64,000 nt of DNA from Coenobita brevimanus (GCA_032717465.1 CM064713.1:13248872-13312871); one strand, 5' to 3'; positions 10,555 through 21,663 are shown, numbered from the stretch's first letter. The notes: generated by a model from the sequence alone, not told the origin. Translations and numbers: made by a program.

Positions 10555-11253
10555 TCAATTTCTCTCTCTTCTCCACCAACAATCTACAGCATTATTCCTA
10601 TCTTTCACTCCCCTACTATTTCCCCTTTCAAACTGCCTTACTTTCTTTACCTCCTTCCAAAACAATTTTTTACTCTCCCTCCATTTCACACTCAGATTCC
10701 TCCCAAACTCTTCATCCACTTTCTTCTTACTCTCCTTCACCAGTCTCTTAACCTCCCTTCTCCTACTCACATATAGCTCTCTCTTCTCTCTCTCATCTTC
10801 TCCCCTACCTCTACTCGCTAACCATTCACTATATGCCTTCTTCTTTTGTTCCACAGCTCGTTTCACCTCATCATTCCACCATGCTGTCCCTTGCACACCC
10901 TTGCATCTCCTCCTCACTCCACAAACCGCCTCACACGCTGCGCCTATCTCTTCCGTAAATATCTTACATACGTCTTCCACCCCTTCCATCTGCTCTAGCT
11001 CATACCTTCCCAATATTTCTTCCACTATGCTCTTATACTCTGCCAGTTTCTCACTATCTTGCAAATTCTCCACTCTTCTCACAGGAGCTGTTTCCTCCTG
11101 TCTTCCCCTTCGTCTCCTCAACCATTTTCTTTGCAGCTTTACCTTGGCCATCACTAAGTGATGGTCCGAGACTCCATTCCCCCACCCTCTCCACACTCTT
11201 GCATCCAACACTTGTCTTCTCATTCGCTCATCCACACACACGTAGTCTATCAT
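10555..11253 (-). CDS. RTE-like endonuclease end and RT linker
   Basis: The 232-residue frame begins with MIDYVCVDERMRRQVLDARV and contains SDHHLVMAKVKL, the final catalytic histidine region of an APE-type endonuclease. A long K/R/E-rich linker with a TAWWNDEVKRAV motif, typical of RTE-like LINEs, follows. It ends where the frame shifts into the RT. Confidence 0.75.
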   Translation of the reverse strand: MIDYVCVDERMRRQVLDARVWRGWGNGVSDHHLVMAKVKLQRKWLRRRRGRQEETAPVRRVENLQDSEKLAEYKSIVEEILGRYELEQMEGVEDVCKIFTEEIGAACEAVCGVRRRCKGVQGTAWWNDEVKRAVEQKKKAYSEWLASRGRGEDEREKRELYVSRRREVKRLVKESKKKVDEEFGRNLSVKWRESKKLFWKEVKKVRQFERGNSRGVKDRNNAVDCWWRRERN

Positions 11254-11539
11254 TGCCTATCATTGCCTTTCGTTCAATAAGTTCACCATCCATCCTCCTC
11301 ATTACTCTCCATGTATACCGCGCGGTGGATCATCTCATGTCGAAAGTAGGTGTTGGCTACTGCCAACCCCTTACCAGCACAGATGTCCACCAAAGCACTA
11401 CCATTCCCATCTACGTCAGCTGGCACACCCCACTGACCAACCACTCCATCCACTCGTACATCTGGTAGCAGCAAGAATAAACTAAAAAAGGATGTCACAG
11501 GATGGCACAGTACTGGCGCTTTTACAATCTCTTGCATGT

Positions 11540-12060
11540 TGATTAAGGAAACTACGTTGATACTACAAAGGCATAAACAACATACAAGAGAAGAGTAGAT
11601 GTAGTAAGCATAATAAATCGCTAAGGAAGAGGTGCTAGAGAGCCAACTTAACCAACGAGGATATGGGTGTTGATAGCCTTGGTGGGGCCGCCTGTGTTGT
11701 ATTTGGCGAGGTATAAGTGCCAGTGACCTCTATCCCACAGGCGTTATGAAGTACAGTACATGTTTGCGTGCAACCTTTGGACTGTCAGTAGATGGAACTT
11801 TTGAAGCCTTCAGTAATGAGTTATAGTCGGTCTGTTTTCACCTTACTAATAATTAACTTTTTTTTTTTTTTTCGGTTAATGGTTAAGCGCAGATTGGAGG
11901 GGTGGCTTGTCCACTAACAAAGGAGACTCGTTCCTATATCACAACTAAGGGTCACCGAATTTTATTCAGATAAAAACAATTCCATGTAAAACCAACCCAT
12001 TTCACTTGATATTCTGTTAAATGTTATACTTTTGTGCTTCTTGTTTAACTTTCTGAATTC
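11540..12060. other. No gene recognised
   Basis: This is unique sequence between the LINE end and the 54-bp array, with a poly-T run at 11859-11873. I see no coding potential. Confidence 0.4.
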
Positions 12061-12344
12061 TCCCATCTCATATTGTTGTTGTTGTTGCTGCTGCTGCTCC
12101 AGGTTCATCTGGATGTGAACCAAGTGGACTGCAGGCTGAATTCGACCTGCTGCGGTCCACCATTGTCCTCTCGGGGGATAGGCAGTTGAAAGACGCTTGT
12201 ATAACCCGGCAACAGAGTTGCCTGGTAACATTTGTGTCACCACGTGAAGGCGTCTCAATCCAGCACCCCATCCCATGTAACTGCGGCAAACAGGATTAGC
12301 ATGATGAGTCCCACTGCTGCCTTCAGTACATTTGTTACTTTGGT

Positions 12345-12722
12345 AGCCTGCTGGATCCTTTGCCCCACTTATACCTACACACCATCCATCCATGTTATTG
12401 CCTGCTTGATCCTTTGCCCCACTTATACCTACACACCATCCATCCATGTTATTGCCTGCTGGATCCTTTGCCCCACTTATACCTACACACCATCCATCCA
12501 TGTTATTGCCTGCTGGATTCTTTGCCCCACTTATACCTACACACCATCCATCCATGTTATTGCCTGCTGGATCCTTTGCCCCACTTATACCTACACACCA
12601 TCCATCCATGTTATTGCCTGCTGGATCCTTTGCCCCACTTATACCTACACACCATCCATCCATGTTATTGCCTGCTGGATCCTTTGTCCCACTTATACCT
12701 ACACACCATCCATCCATGTTGA
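12345..12722. repeat. 54-bp minisatellite, 7 units
   Basis: The unit contains GGATCCTTTGCCCCACTTAT. Because 54 is a multiple of three, the minus strand keeps an open 18-residue repeat, MDGWCVGISGAKDPAGNN, for the whole array. Flanking sequence on the minus strand stays open to a poly-Gln stretch made by CAG/CAA repeats at 12075-12102. Nothing supports real translation. Confidence 0.9.
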
Positions 12723-13215
12723 AGCCCCATCATCATCATCATGTTTATTATCATTATCCACATCATCATTGCTATCAATATCATCATCACAACCATCATC
12801 ACAATCGTAATCATTGTCATCATAATCATCACCACCTCCATCATTATCAGAATCATTATCACCATCTTTAGCATCATTATCTACATTATCATCATTACCA
12901 ATATCATCATCCCCACCAAAATCTTAACCATCGAAATCATTGTGACCATAATCATTATCACCACCACCATCATTATCACTATCAAAATCATTATCACCAT
13001 CTTTATCATCATTGTCTACATCATCATCACTACCAATATCATCATCACCACCATCATCTTTACAATCGTAATCAGTCACCATAATCATTATCATCAACAA
13101 CATCATCACTGTCAAAATCATCACCATCTTTATCATTATCTATTTCATTATAACTATCAATATCATCACCACCACCATCATCACAATCGTAATCATCATC
13201 ATCACCATCATATCC
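12722..13215. repeat. Complex (ATC/ATT)n microsatellite
   Basis: About 500 bases of interrupted ATC, ATT and ACC triplets. ORFs of His/Ile or Asp/Met repeats on both strands are by-products. Confidence 0.95.
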
Positions 13216-13235
13216 TCGTTTGTTCATTTCAGGAA

Positions 13236-13540
13236 AACAAATCACAGTTATGACAGGGTGTTGGCAAAGTGTTTGGACCCATGCCATATAAAAGGCTGTA
13301 GTGTATTTGACGTTGTTCTTATCAGGATTACAAAACACAGTTATGACAGGCAGTTTTGTAGATCTGGACCCATGCCATATAAAAGGCTGTAGTGTATTTG
13401 ACGTTGTTCTTATCAGGATTACAAAACACAGTTATGACAGGCAGTTTTGTAGATCTGGACCCATGCCATATAAAAGGCTGTAGTGTATTTGACGTTGTTC
13501 TTTTCAGGATTACAAAACACAGTTATGACAGGCAGTTTTG
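13236..13540. repeat. About 91-bp tandem repeat, 3+ units, each with a TATAAAAGG box
   Basis: Units recur near 13281, 13372 and 13463, each with CATGCCATATAAAAGGCTGT. The element reads like a repeated core promoter in plus orientation, but no ORF of substance follows. The array abuts the start of segmental copy E1. Confidence 0.8.
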
Positions 13541-13730
13541 TCTTTTCAAAGAAGACTGAGATGCATAACTTTTCAGAGAGACTTATCCAACCTCCTTGGA
13601 AAATATCATGCATAGTTATGACACCTGACCTACCACAATACTAACCTATGGTTCTGTGGCTCCATATCTTTTCCATTGCACCTTTTCGTGACTTGCACCA
13701 CAGTCAGTCAGTGCTAATCTCTTCTTACAG

Positions 13731-13953
13731 GTCCACACGGAAGATTGTCAGATGGCAATTTTACGTCAAGTACACAGAGTTTAGCATCGTCACTGCTGTA
13801 CTTTCCTCTAACTTCTCCTAAAGGCCTTACTTTGATCATCTGGACTGGTGATAAAAGTAAACAGCAGATTCTGTAGCTACTAAAGATGCTTTTAAAAACA
13901 AAATCAAACAATTTATGGATGCTGTGAGCTCTCTCCTGCTACAATTAGGGTGA
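13731..13953 (+). other. Possible exon in the E cassette
   Basis: A strong acceptor (CTAATCTCTTCTTACAG, ending at 13730) precedes an open frame reading GRLSDGNFTSSTQS, then LTSPKGLTLIIWTGDKS, which stops at 13874-13876. An overlapping frame reads VATKDAFKNKIKQFMDAV to a TGA at 13951-13953. In E2 and E3 the second frame persists with conservative changes (AFNNKIKQYMDAVNSLQ), while the first is broken. I do not recognise the protein. It could equally be a transposon remnant. Confidence 0.3.
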
Positions 13954-14111
13954 GGTGGGGGTCAACCGTACTATTAGTGGCAAAATATTCGCCATTCAGA
14001 ACAAGGTTTTATTATAAAATGTAAATACCAAAAGAAACTTCAGGAAAGGGACTACCTGTATCTTTGGGATGGTTATCATTTCTTCGGGAAAAAAAAAAAA
14101 AATTGACGTAA

Positions 14112-14327
14112 ACGTGTATTTTCAAAAAGATAGCCAAGTGTATAGATAGTGGGGGTGATGCCTACATCCTATTTGACAACACTTTAATGTGTTACCAAAG
14201 TAAATCTAAGTTTATATATGAAGTTGGCAATGTAAGAATTCAGAGCAGAGACATTTATCTACTCCATGACTTTCATATTGCCTTACAAGCAACACAAAAA
14301 TTTAATATTCCATTATTAAATGTTTAA
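14112..14327 (+). other. Conserved ORF of the E cassette, copy in E1
   Basis: This open frame reads AYILFDNTLMCYQSKSKF, then IYEVGNVRIQSRDIYLLHDF, and ends in PLLNV before a TAA at 14325-14327. The same frame, start boundary (a shared in-frame TAA) and stop occur in E2 (37019-37210) and E3 (62545-62763), with few residue changes. There is no recognised domain. It may be a last exon. Confidence 0.35.
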
Positions 14328-14329
14328 CC

Positions 14330-14713
14330 TGGCTGAATACTGAAATGTGGTGCTAAATTATTGTAAAAGTAAAGGACATATGCTGTCCCAGTACAAAAAT
14401 GTTGGCCACATGTTACAGAAATATATATGCCATAAATGAAGAAAAACAGGCCAGGTTAAGACGTAGGACTGTTATTATTTAAAAAAGATATATGCTATAA
14501 CACTACATAAATAAAGGTGAAGGTACACACTGCACTCTTTAATCTACCTCGGGTGTTATGCCAGCATGTTAACCTGATGTTACAAGTCTACTTCACATTG
14601 TACTGAGTTAGAGCCACATTATATTTGTCTGGCAAGCCTCTGAGTTACCTCCTTGCCATCCCTATTTACAAACAAGGCACCTTGACAAATCTGTGAAAGA
14701 CATTTTACATTTC

Positions 14714-14750
<37 letters not shown>

Positions 14751-15262
14751 TTATTGATATTTTGCAATCTGTGGGGGTGGACCATACAAAAATGAATTGG
14801 CACTGCACGCCCTACAAATATCGATAAAAATAAAATGACATACTATTTTTATTGGGCTGTAAGCCAAACAGTTCAATTTGTAAGACTCAAATGCATATGT
14901 CAATTTAACAAAATTAATACCTACAACATCTATAACAAAACCGTACCGTATAACCGAAAATCATACTGCACCAAACACATGTATATCACGTCATGCTGAC
15001 TTGTTACCAATAATGTTCTGTGAGTATCCAGGTACTTTCTAAGTATTTATTATGTGTGATATGCCCAATACCCACGCCATATTATTTATGAAGTCGACGC
15101 CGGCCATGAGTTTGGATGGTCACCAATTTCTTCAAATTCTATAGAAGACAGACTCTAATTAGGATAGAATGCCCTACCATCAGAATCTACCAGTATTCAT
15201 AGTCGACATAAGCTATATCAGGAGTGCTAAATATTATACCAGACATCTGAAAAACTGATAAA
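14330..15262. other. E-cassette spacer
   Basis: This stretch is conserved with E2 and E3 at the nucleotide level, and includes a (CA)n tract at 14717-14748 that the others lack. I see no convincing ORF. If the minus-strand exon at 15268-15298 is real, this is its intron. Confidence 0.4.
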
Positions 15263-15267
15263 CTCAC

Positions 15268-15298
15268 CTCCCACATCCAGCTATCCAGATGTAAACAT
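15268..15298 (-). pseudogene. First-exon motif of the E cassette, E1 copy with stop
   Basis: On the minus strand ATG at 15296-15298 starts MFTSG, but the next codon is TAG (15281-15283). The intact E2 copy reads MFTSGKLDVG. The splice donor GAG/GTGAG is kept. Confidence 0.4.
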
Positions 15299-15630
15299 GG
15301 CGGCACCAAGCAGGCCCGAGCTGGGCAAGAGGTCTGTGCTTGCACAGATCCACGATGCAATCAACCCTTACATAACCAATGTGCATAGAAAAGTATTCCT
15401 TGACTCGAATATACAACAATAAAACAAATTATTGTAAATTACAGCAACGTGAAAATAAGGACTTATAAGCAGACAAATACCAATCAAAACGAAGGATAAT
15501 AAGTCTAAAGAAAGAATCAAGTATCAACTGAAATGCAAAAATCAGACACCACCTTAAATGGAGAATCAAAACACCAGTAATCTTTGACACTTCCTGCACT
15601 CCACCTACCCCTGGCGGTTCTGCCCCTGCT

Positions 15631-16404
15631 TCAGGCATTCAGCAGGGTAATGAGTCGGGTCAGGGACGGCCGGGACTTAGGCTCGGGCGACAAGGCATCC
15701 CTAACCCATCCCTTCACCTCCGGAAGCAGGGCCAGACCCCCCCTCATCGACAAATCGTGCATCAGCCGACCCACACTGAACGTCTCAGAGGCCAGGGAGC
15801 TCTTATGGCCCGCCAGAACCTCCGGGGCGATCCAGTCGAACACTTTCTGCATCTCATCAGAATGCGCCTTACCAAACACTGCTTTAGTCGTGCTGGCCAT
15901 TCCAAAATCAATAAGAATCACTATCCATCCAGCACCCTCACTTCGCACACAAACATTATCTATTTTGATGTCATTATGGTACACACCACGGGCTGCGATG
16001 TCAAGGACTATGGTGGCCACCTGACGACCCACTGATGTGATAAATTTTGAATCCATCTCACTGAACCGCTCCTCGCAGAAGCTCTGAAGATTTTGTCCGG
16101 CAAATTTGGTCACAAGAATTTTCTTATCGGGACACACAGCAATCAGCTTCTATGTGCCCGCCACGCCCTTCACCTTGTCTAGGAAAAGCGTCTCGTCAAC
16201 CAAGAGGTGTTCCTCGTCCTCACCGCTGGACTTCTTCAATACCCAGTTCTTGCCTTCGCCCCGCAACCGCCAACACTTGCCCTGGCCTCCACTGCCCAAC
16301 ACCTTAACTTCACTTTTTTTACAAACCTGTTGAAGGGCCTTTGCTGGCCATCCCCGAATCCCACGCACGGAGCACAATCTATGAAGATTCTTAAACGCAG
16401 CCAT
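15631..16404 (-). pseudogene. Protein-kinase-like ORF, intronless, one nonsense codon
   Basis: From the ATG at 16402-16404 (context GGCAAAATGG) the frame spans 257 codons. Kinase landmarks appear in order: glycine loop GSGGQGKCW (38-46), lysine pair in WVLKK (54-58), YHNDIKIDN (142-150), IDFGMAS (165-171) and APEVLAG (193-199). The catalytic HRD is HND, so the activating arginine is absent and this is not a classical activation-loop-dependent kinase. A TAG at 16150-16152 falls at codon 85, between the lysine pair and the catalytic loop. No other break is seen, which suggests recent loss, a polymorphism, or an assembly error. It is absent from the paralogue E2, so it is an insertion here or a deletion there. 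It is compact for a kinase domain (usually 250-300 residues). Its substrate is unknown. Confidence 0.75.
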
Positions 16405-16544
16405 TTTGCCGAGAGCAAGATTAGTGCACGCTATCTCTACCAAACTCGAGAGACAACTAAGCTCCAAGTTTGAACGACGCGACCCTGGGCCAGCTGTCGT
16501 GTCGCGTTTTCTTCTTAAGCGGTTGCTATACTAGGTGCTAAGTG

Positions 16545-16790
16545 GTGGCAAACATCATCCACTCACTTGATGTAGTGCTACCTACTTCCTCCTTCAACTT
16601 TATCACTCTTTTTTCTATGTCTGGCTTCTCTCTTCCTATTTCTCCCAACTTTCCAGTCACCTTTTATTACTCTTTTTCCTTTTCAGCTGGTTTTGCATTG
16701 AGTGACAAGTCAAATGGTTTCCTGTAAGCCAGGAAATCATTTACATTGTTGGGTGGAATTCATCTCAGGGTAACAAAGGTGTCTTGGAGA
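16545..16790 (+). repeat. RTE head element with conserved hairpin (copy 1)
   Basis: It contains CATCATCCACTCACTTGATG and the stem-loop AAATGGTTTCCTG / CAGGAAATCATTT, then TTGGGTGGAATTCAT. The same block begins the RTE LINE at 30577. It also occurs alone at 20127, 38235 and 56757. Confidence 0.65.
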
Positions 16791-18956
16791 CCAAACATCA
16801 AGGGAGTCCTACACCAGGGAGATGACACAGGAAGATGTGACTCGGCCAGTTACTTACATGGGCAATGAGAGAGACGGAGAAGGAAGGCATGGAGAACCTA
16901 CACCTGGCGTCCATTTCCCCAGCAGACAGTCTAGTGAAAATGAAGCCGACGGCAAAACACAAACCCGAGTGAAAGCATCAAAACTAACATCTCTATGGGT
17001 AAGATGCAAGAAAAACATGGTTAAAACACATGGAAAACAATCAGAAAATACAAATAACAAACTACAGTGGAAAAGAAATAGCTGAAAGGGAGACCAACAA
17101 AAATGAGGTAGCATATTACGTACATACATCAGCAAGGGCAAGACGTCTGCCCTCAAAGTAAATGGAAGAAATGGAAAAAGAGAACTCGTTTAAAATGGAT
17201 GATAAAAACCTGAAATGCGACGCATATCTTAAAACAAGAAAAAGCTAAGAAACCCAACTAGAAAAGGCTCTGAAAAACATAAAACAGGAAAAAAACAATG
17301 ACAGCAGGACTAGATGCCAACACAACAGATAAGTGAACAATGCTATGTACCTACAGTTTATGGCTGTGTTGGAATGCACAAAACCTTCCCAGAGAAGGTA
17401 AATGGCAAGGAAGCACTGTACAGTATATGCCTTGCCAATTATTTTAAACTGAAAATTCTCATCCTTGCTGAGCAATGTAGTTTACCACATTCTAGTCTGT
17501 GCTCGTGTATACAGCACTACACCCTTTGTGCCAATAAGGAGTGTTTTATTCTAAAACCTGCCAGTTTCACCCAGTCCATCTGCTTATGACATTTCCCACT
17601 CACAATCTGAATACCAGACACAAGCAATTAATAGCTTTTATTCATGAATACACTTGCACAATTGAGGCAAGGGATGGTAATGGCACTGGTACTATACGAG
17701 TACCTAACAGCTCAAGCACCATTACAAACTCCTCAGTGTTACCAAGTCTTACTACAGATGTGTATGATGCTGACCCACAACACAGGAGAGATGGAAGACT
17801 CTTCATTCTGAGCAAATGTTCAAATGAGTTTTCCCTTTTAATTTTTGGTCATAATACACAAAACAGCCTCCAGAGAATGCCCAAATTTCCCCCTGAAAGA
17901 AATTTTTACCAAATTATGAATCCACATTCTAAAGGTAAACTACAGATGAAGAGATTCAGAAGCAACTGACATGCAAGTTGCACTGGTAAGTCTAGCTTAC
18001 ATGGATGCTCTGATGAGTGGCAATGTTCACTCCAAGGGTATTTTAAGTGTCTGGGTGATGTAGTTAACCGACATCAATGTGATTTTGTCCACAGTGATTA
18101 GGAGATAAGGAACCCTAATTTAGGCACTGTACAGAAACAAAACATTGTAGGCATTAAATTATTTTACCTACTAGTAAACGGAAAGAAAGTAGAGTACAGT
18201 ACAAACTAGCCCAGTGACACCACACTCCAACTGCACCTTGTCCTGGCCTATCTGCAACATGCCTTCCTCAATGGTCCCTTGTTCACCAAATGGATGATTT
18301 TCACAGGCCTGTGTATAAACAGTAAGCTTATTATGCCATACAGCAATTCACTTATATGTTGCGTTTTATGCTATAAATACCGGTATCTACTGCTAGCCAC
18401 CGAAAAAGCTGATATGGTAGTTTCTCCAAATTCACAGTACCTGTACCAGTTGTAGCTATGTAAAAGTTGTGCTATTCTCAGCACACCCCTGATTTATGTG
18501 GATGAATTACTGTACATTCAGTGTTTACCATGGATATCTCCCCTTCTTTCTAGTTCCAGATGCCAAACCCACAGTTCATGGGAGACAGCTTAAATAAAAT
18601 TACCCTTCAGGCTATCAACACACTACATCATGCCACTTCATGCCAACTTCTCTCATGCACTCCTTCAGTACCACCAAGGCTATCTCAACATATCATCATT
18701 CCATCATGCCACCTTCTCTCATGCACTCCTCCAGTACCACCAAGGCTATCACAACACATCACCATTCCCTCATGTCACCTTCTCTCAAATATTCCTCCAT
18801 GGTAACTCTCCACCACATTCTTGTTTTCCTTTCCTCAGTCCCTCTTTAACTTCACCTTTTACACTCTTTGTTAACACTTCTTTCCTCATGCATTACATAC
18901 ACCCATACTACTTCAACACATTAGCTACAATATAGCGCGTATAGGAAAAATAATAA

Positions 18957-19161
18957 AGGCCCGTCCAGACGATCGAGCAATGCCCGCGGGCACAAGCGAG
19001 CAGTTTGCCTGTTGACGGGCTCACCGCTTGTGCCCGCGGGCAAATGTGTAAATTGCCACGGGCAATTTACGCATTTGCCCGCGGGCACAAGCGGTGAGCC
19101 CGTCAACAGGCAAACTGCTCGCTTGTGCCCGCGGGCATTGCTCGATCGTCTGGACGGGACT
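18957..19161. mobile_element. 205-bp foldback MITE, PIF/Harbinger-like
   Basis: Two 101-base arms (18957-19057 and 19061-19161) are almost perfect inverted complements, with only three bases between them. The ends read AGGCCCGTCC and GGACGGGACT, close to the ends of the PIF-like element at 57203-57788. The flanks are TAA (18954-18956) and TTA (19162-19164). E2 shows the empty site near 40507 with one TAA. The arms are rich in CCCGCGGG, so this is a strong hairpin. Confidence 0.9.
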
Positions 19162-19250
19162 TTATATGCAAGACATGAAGGCAACATCACATCATGTCTT
19201 GGTAACAAGTTTAATAAACTGTTCAGATGGAATAATTATACTCGCAACTG

Positions 19251-19251
19251 G

Positions 19252-19337
<86 letters not shown>
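19251..19337. repeat. (TA)n microsatellite
   Basis: About 43 TA units. E2 has a short poly-A/TAAA stretch at the same point, so this expanded in E1. Confidence 0.95.
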
Positions 19338-19340
<3 letters not shown>

Positions 19341-19420
19341 GATAAACTTTCCTGGGGAGAAGTTATGGCCTGACTTGCAGTCTCTTCAGGTGTAAGGGTA
19401 GAGAGCAAGAGGCTGAAAGT

Positions 19421-20000
19421 GTCTCCACACGGGTTTATTGTATTTTATTCCTGCTGTCTCCACACGGGTTTATTGTATTTTATTCCTGCTGTCTCCACAC
19501 GGGTTTATTGTATTTTATTCCTGCTGTCTCCACACGGGTTTATTGTATTTTATTCCTGCTGTCTCCACACGGGTTTATTGTATTTTATTCCTGCTGTCTC
19601 CACACGGGTTTATTGTATTTTATTCCTGCTGTCTCCACACGGGTTTATTGTATTTTATTCCTGCTGTCTCCACACGGGTTTATTGTATTTTATTCCTGCT
19701 GTCTCCACACGGGTTTATTGTATTTTATTCCTGCTGTCTCCACACGGGTTTATTGTATTTTATTCCTGCTGTCTCCACACGGGTTTATTGTATTTTATTC
19801 CTGCTGTCTCCACACGGGTTTATTGTATTTTATTCCTGCTGTCTCCACACGGGTTTATTGTATTTTATTCCTGCTGTCTCCACACGGGTTTATTGTATTT
19901 TATTCCTGCTGTCTCCACACGGGTTTATTGTATTTTATTCCTGCTGTCTCCACACGGGTTTATTGTATTTTATTCCTGCTGTCTCCACACGGGTTTATTC
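19421..20000. repeat. 35-bp minisatellite, about 16.5 units
   Basis: The unit is GTCTCCACACGGGTTTATTG followed by TATTTTATTCCTGCT. Units look identical across the array, which points to recent expansion or homogenisation. All three forward frames stay open, so the long ORFs there are artefacts. Confidence 0.97.
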
Positions 20001-20126
20001 AGTTACCGGGACAGGCAGATATTGAGGCCATTGCTCCCGCTGATTATTTTTAACTTGTGTACATTTTTATTTACTACGATAACGTGTCTACATATTTCTT
20101 TACTTGCTGCTGCTAATGGTTGGTGG

Positions 20127-20262
20127 TGGCCACCATCATCCACTCACTTGATGTAGTGTTGCTTACTTCTTCCTAAAGTGACTCTACAATGAGTGATAAG
20201 CTTAATGGTTCCTTATAACCCATGAAACCATTTACAACGTTGGGTGGAAGCCATATAATATG
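20127..20262 (+). repeat. RTE head element (copy 2)
   Basis: It carries the same CATCATCCACTCACTTGATG start and a diverged stem-loop (ATGGTTCCTTATAACCCATG), ending in TTGGGTGGAAGCCATAT. It is diverged and isolated from any LINE body. Confidence 0.6.
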
Positions 20263-20269
20263 AAATTTG

Positions 20270-21055
20270 GCTGACGTGGAGCCTACTGAGGCGCCTCTGT
20301 TAACTGGGTGAAGACGCAAGTGCGCCGTCCATCCAGGAACCTAACCTTCACACTCTTACCTGCGCCTCGATGTGCGGAGACGTTGGCCATCGCAGGGGAA
20401 CATCGGTTCACTGCATGGGACAACCCTGCAGGGGCGACTGTTTGCCTATGGTTGATGGGTCTGCTCCCCGAGACAGACCGAGGCTGCTCCATTACTACTG
20501 CTTGCTGCTGCCACACCATTTTATCCAGCGAAGGGACAGCAGATGTAATTTTCAAGTCAATTCGTCACTACCCATTCGCAACGGAAAGTTTTTCGTAAGT
20601 CGTGTAAGTTTCGTGTGTATAAGATGGCGTAATTATTTGTTACACTTCCTGCTTCCAGACGATTTTATTTAGCTTAGGAGAGCGTGCTGGCAGTGAAAGG
20701 ATTCATGAACAGCTGTAACCTAACCACTCCTGATCGTCAAGTGTGTTCTAAGCTGAGTCAAGCCGTCCACTGATAGCCGGAATAAAACAAAAATGACGTA
20801 CTCGGGCTAAAAGGTATAAGATCCATCGTACTGAGTCAACTGTTAAAGGCAACATTCAGTACGTTGACGTCTTTCATTGTCCTCTTGCTACCGCCAGACG
20901 ATTCTGTTGGTGGGATCTGTGCCAGTGAGTGGGTTACAAGCAGCCTCCATAACACCCTTCAGTACCATGGCGTCTTATAGGCTTGCTTAGAGTCCATGTG
21001 TGACGCGGGCAATAAACAGTACCTTGGAACGGCGAATTAGTTCGTTGGTGCTGAG
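20270..21055. other. CpG-richer spacer with a weak exon candidate
   Basis: On the minus strand a frame from the ATG near 20516 runs to a donor-like GCGCAG/GTAAGAG near 20358 (peptide MANVSAHRGAG at its end). The stretch is richer in CpG than its surroundings. No domain or partner exon is visible, so it is only a candidate 5' exon. Confidence 0.2.
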
Positions 21056-21059
21056 TGAC

Positions 21060-21425
21060 CTCCAAGGATAATGAGGTATCGCTGGTATGCCCAAGTGCGT
21101 AATGACCCATTACTCCACCACTCTGAGTGGAGGCCAACTTCCTGCATAATATTACGTGAACGCCAACCCCGTCTACATGGGCACGCGGCACGTTTCCCTG
21201 AGGCTGATCTTTCTCATAGGATGATATCTGAAGGAGTCAGCCTGGAGTGGTGAAGACCAAAGGAACGGCCGCAACACTCATGGCTGCAGCAAGTGGAACG
21301 TTCCTGTCGGGGTTTACTTAGGGTAGTGGAGGAAGAGTTGCTTCCTGTAGACGTGCAAGGGAGGGACCCTTGTGGGTGGAGTCACAAGCTGGGTGAGGCT
21401 TTGCGCTGTTGCAGGGTTCAGCCAG
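21060..21425 (+). mobile_element. LINE 3'-terminal ORF fragment
   Basis: The frame reads RQPRLHGHAARFPEADLSHR, then a stop, then RPQHSWLQQVERSCR, and later RDPCGWSHKLGEA. This is the conserved C-terminal tail of a Jockey-like LINE ORF2. It is a truncated relic. Confidence 0.65.
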
Positions 21426-21620
21426 GTCATTGCCAAACGTTCTTATTTTCATCTGTCTCTTTGGCAGTTTTATGGACTTGGTTTGCAACTTGTGTGTCTG
21501 TCCAGGTCTCAATGACTAGCTCTTTGTCGAAGTGTGGCTGCCATGCTCTTGTTGTATAAGACATACCCACCACAACACAAATACAGACACACACACATCC
21601 ACTCACATCCACGCAAACAT

Positions 21621-21626
<6 letters not shown>

Positions 21627-21663
<37 letters not shown>
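21627..21663. repeat. (CA)n microsatellite
   Basis: A near-perfect CA tract. A (GA)n tract follows at 21775-21792, and GATA/GACA-rich repeats at 21930-22012. Confidence 0.95.

Larger units (their letters stand above)
8873..11475 (-). mobile_element. RTE-like LINE, 5'-truncated, multiply frameshifted
   Basis: Pieces of one long LINE ORF follow each other on the minus strand. The endonuclease end (11475-10600) carries VSDHHLVMAKV. RT pieces follow: KLGKAPGIDGVCGEMM near 10400, LYKGKGEREVCGNHSGICL near 10240, and AFMDLEKAYDRID near 10010. Next come MSPWLFNIYMDG and FADDTVLL (9814-9446), then a C-terminal domain (9462-9211). The 3' end shows TAGATA-type repeats at 8873-8884. At least four frame changes and truncation inside the endonuclease show it is dead. 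It supplies the empty-site reference for the piggyBac target at 47472-47475. Confidence 0.85.
13536..19418. repeat. Segmental duplication copy E1
   Basis: It is collinear with E2 (36028-40706) over almost its whole length. The first 1.7 kb also match E3 (61567-63995). E1 alone carries the kinase-like ORF (15330-16490), the foldback MITE (18957-19161) and the long (TA)n tract. Between 16800 and 18950 E1 and E2 share small conserved frames, for example 16822-17085 and 17541-17969. None has a recognised product. Confidence 0.85.

Noticed and set aside
11962..12717. 251-codon minus-strand ORF with seven MDGWCVGISGAKDPAGNN repeats and poly-Gln
   Set aside because: It arises from a 54-bp tandem repeat and a CAG/CAA tract. 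No conserved domain or promoter is visible.
19419..20156. Plus-strand ORFs of repeated FIVFYSC-type peptides
   Set aside because: They are by-products of the 35-bp array and occur in every frame.
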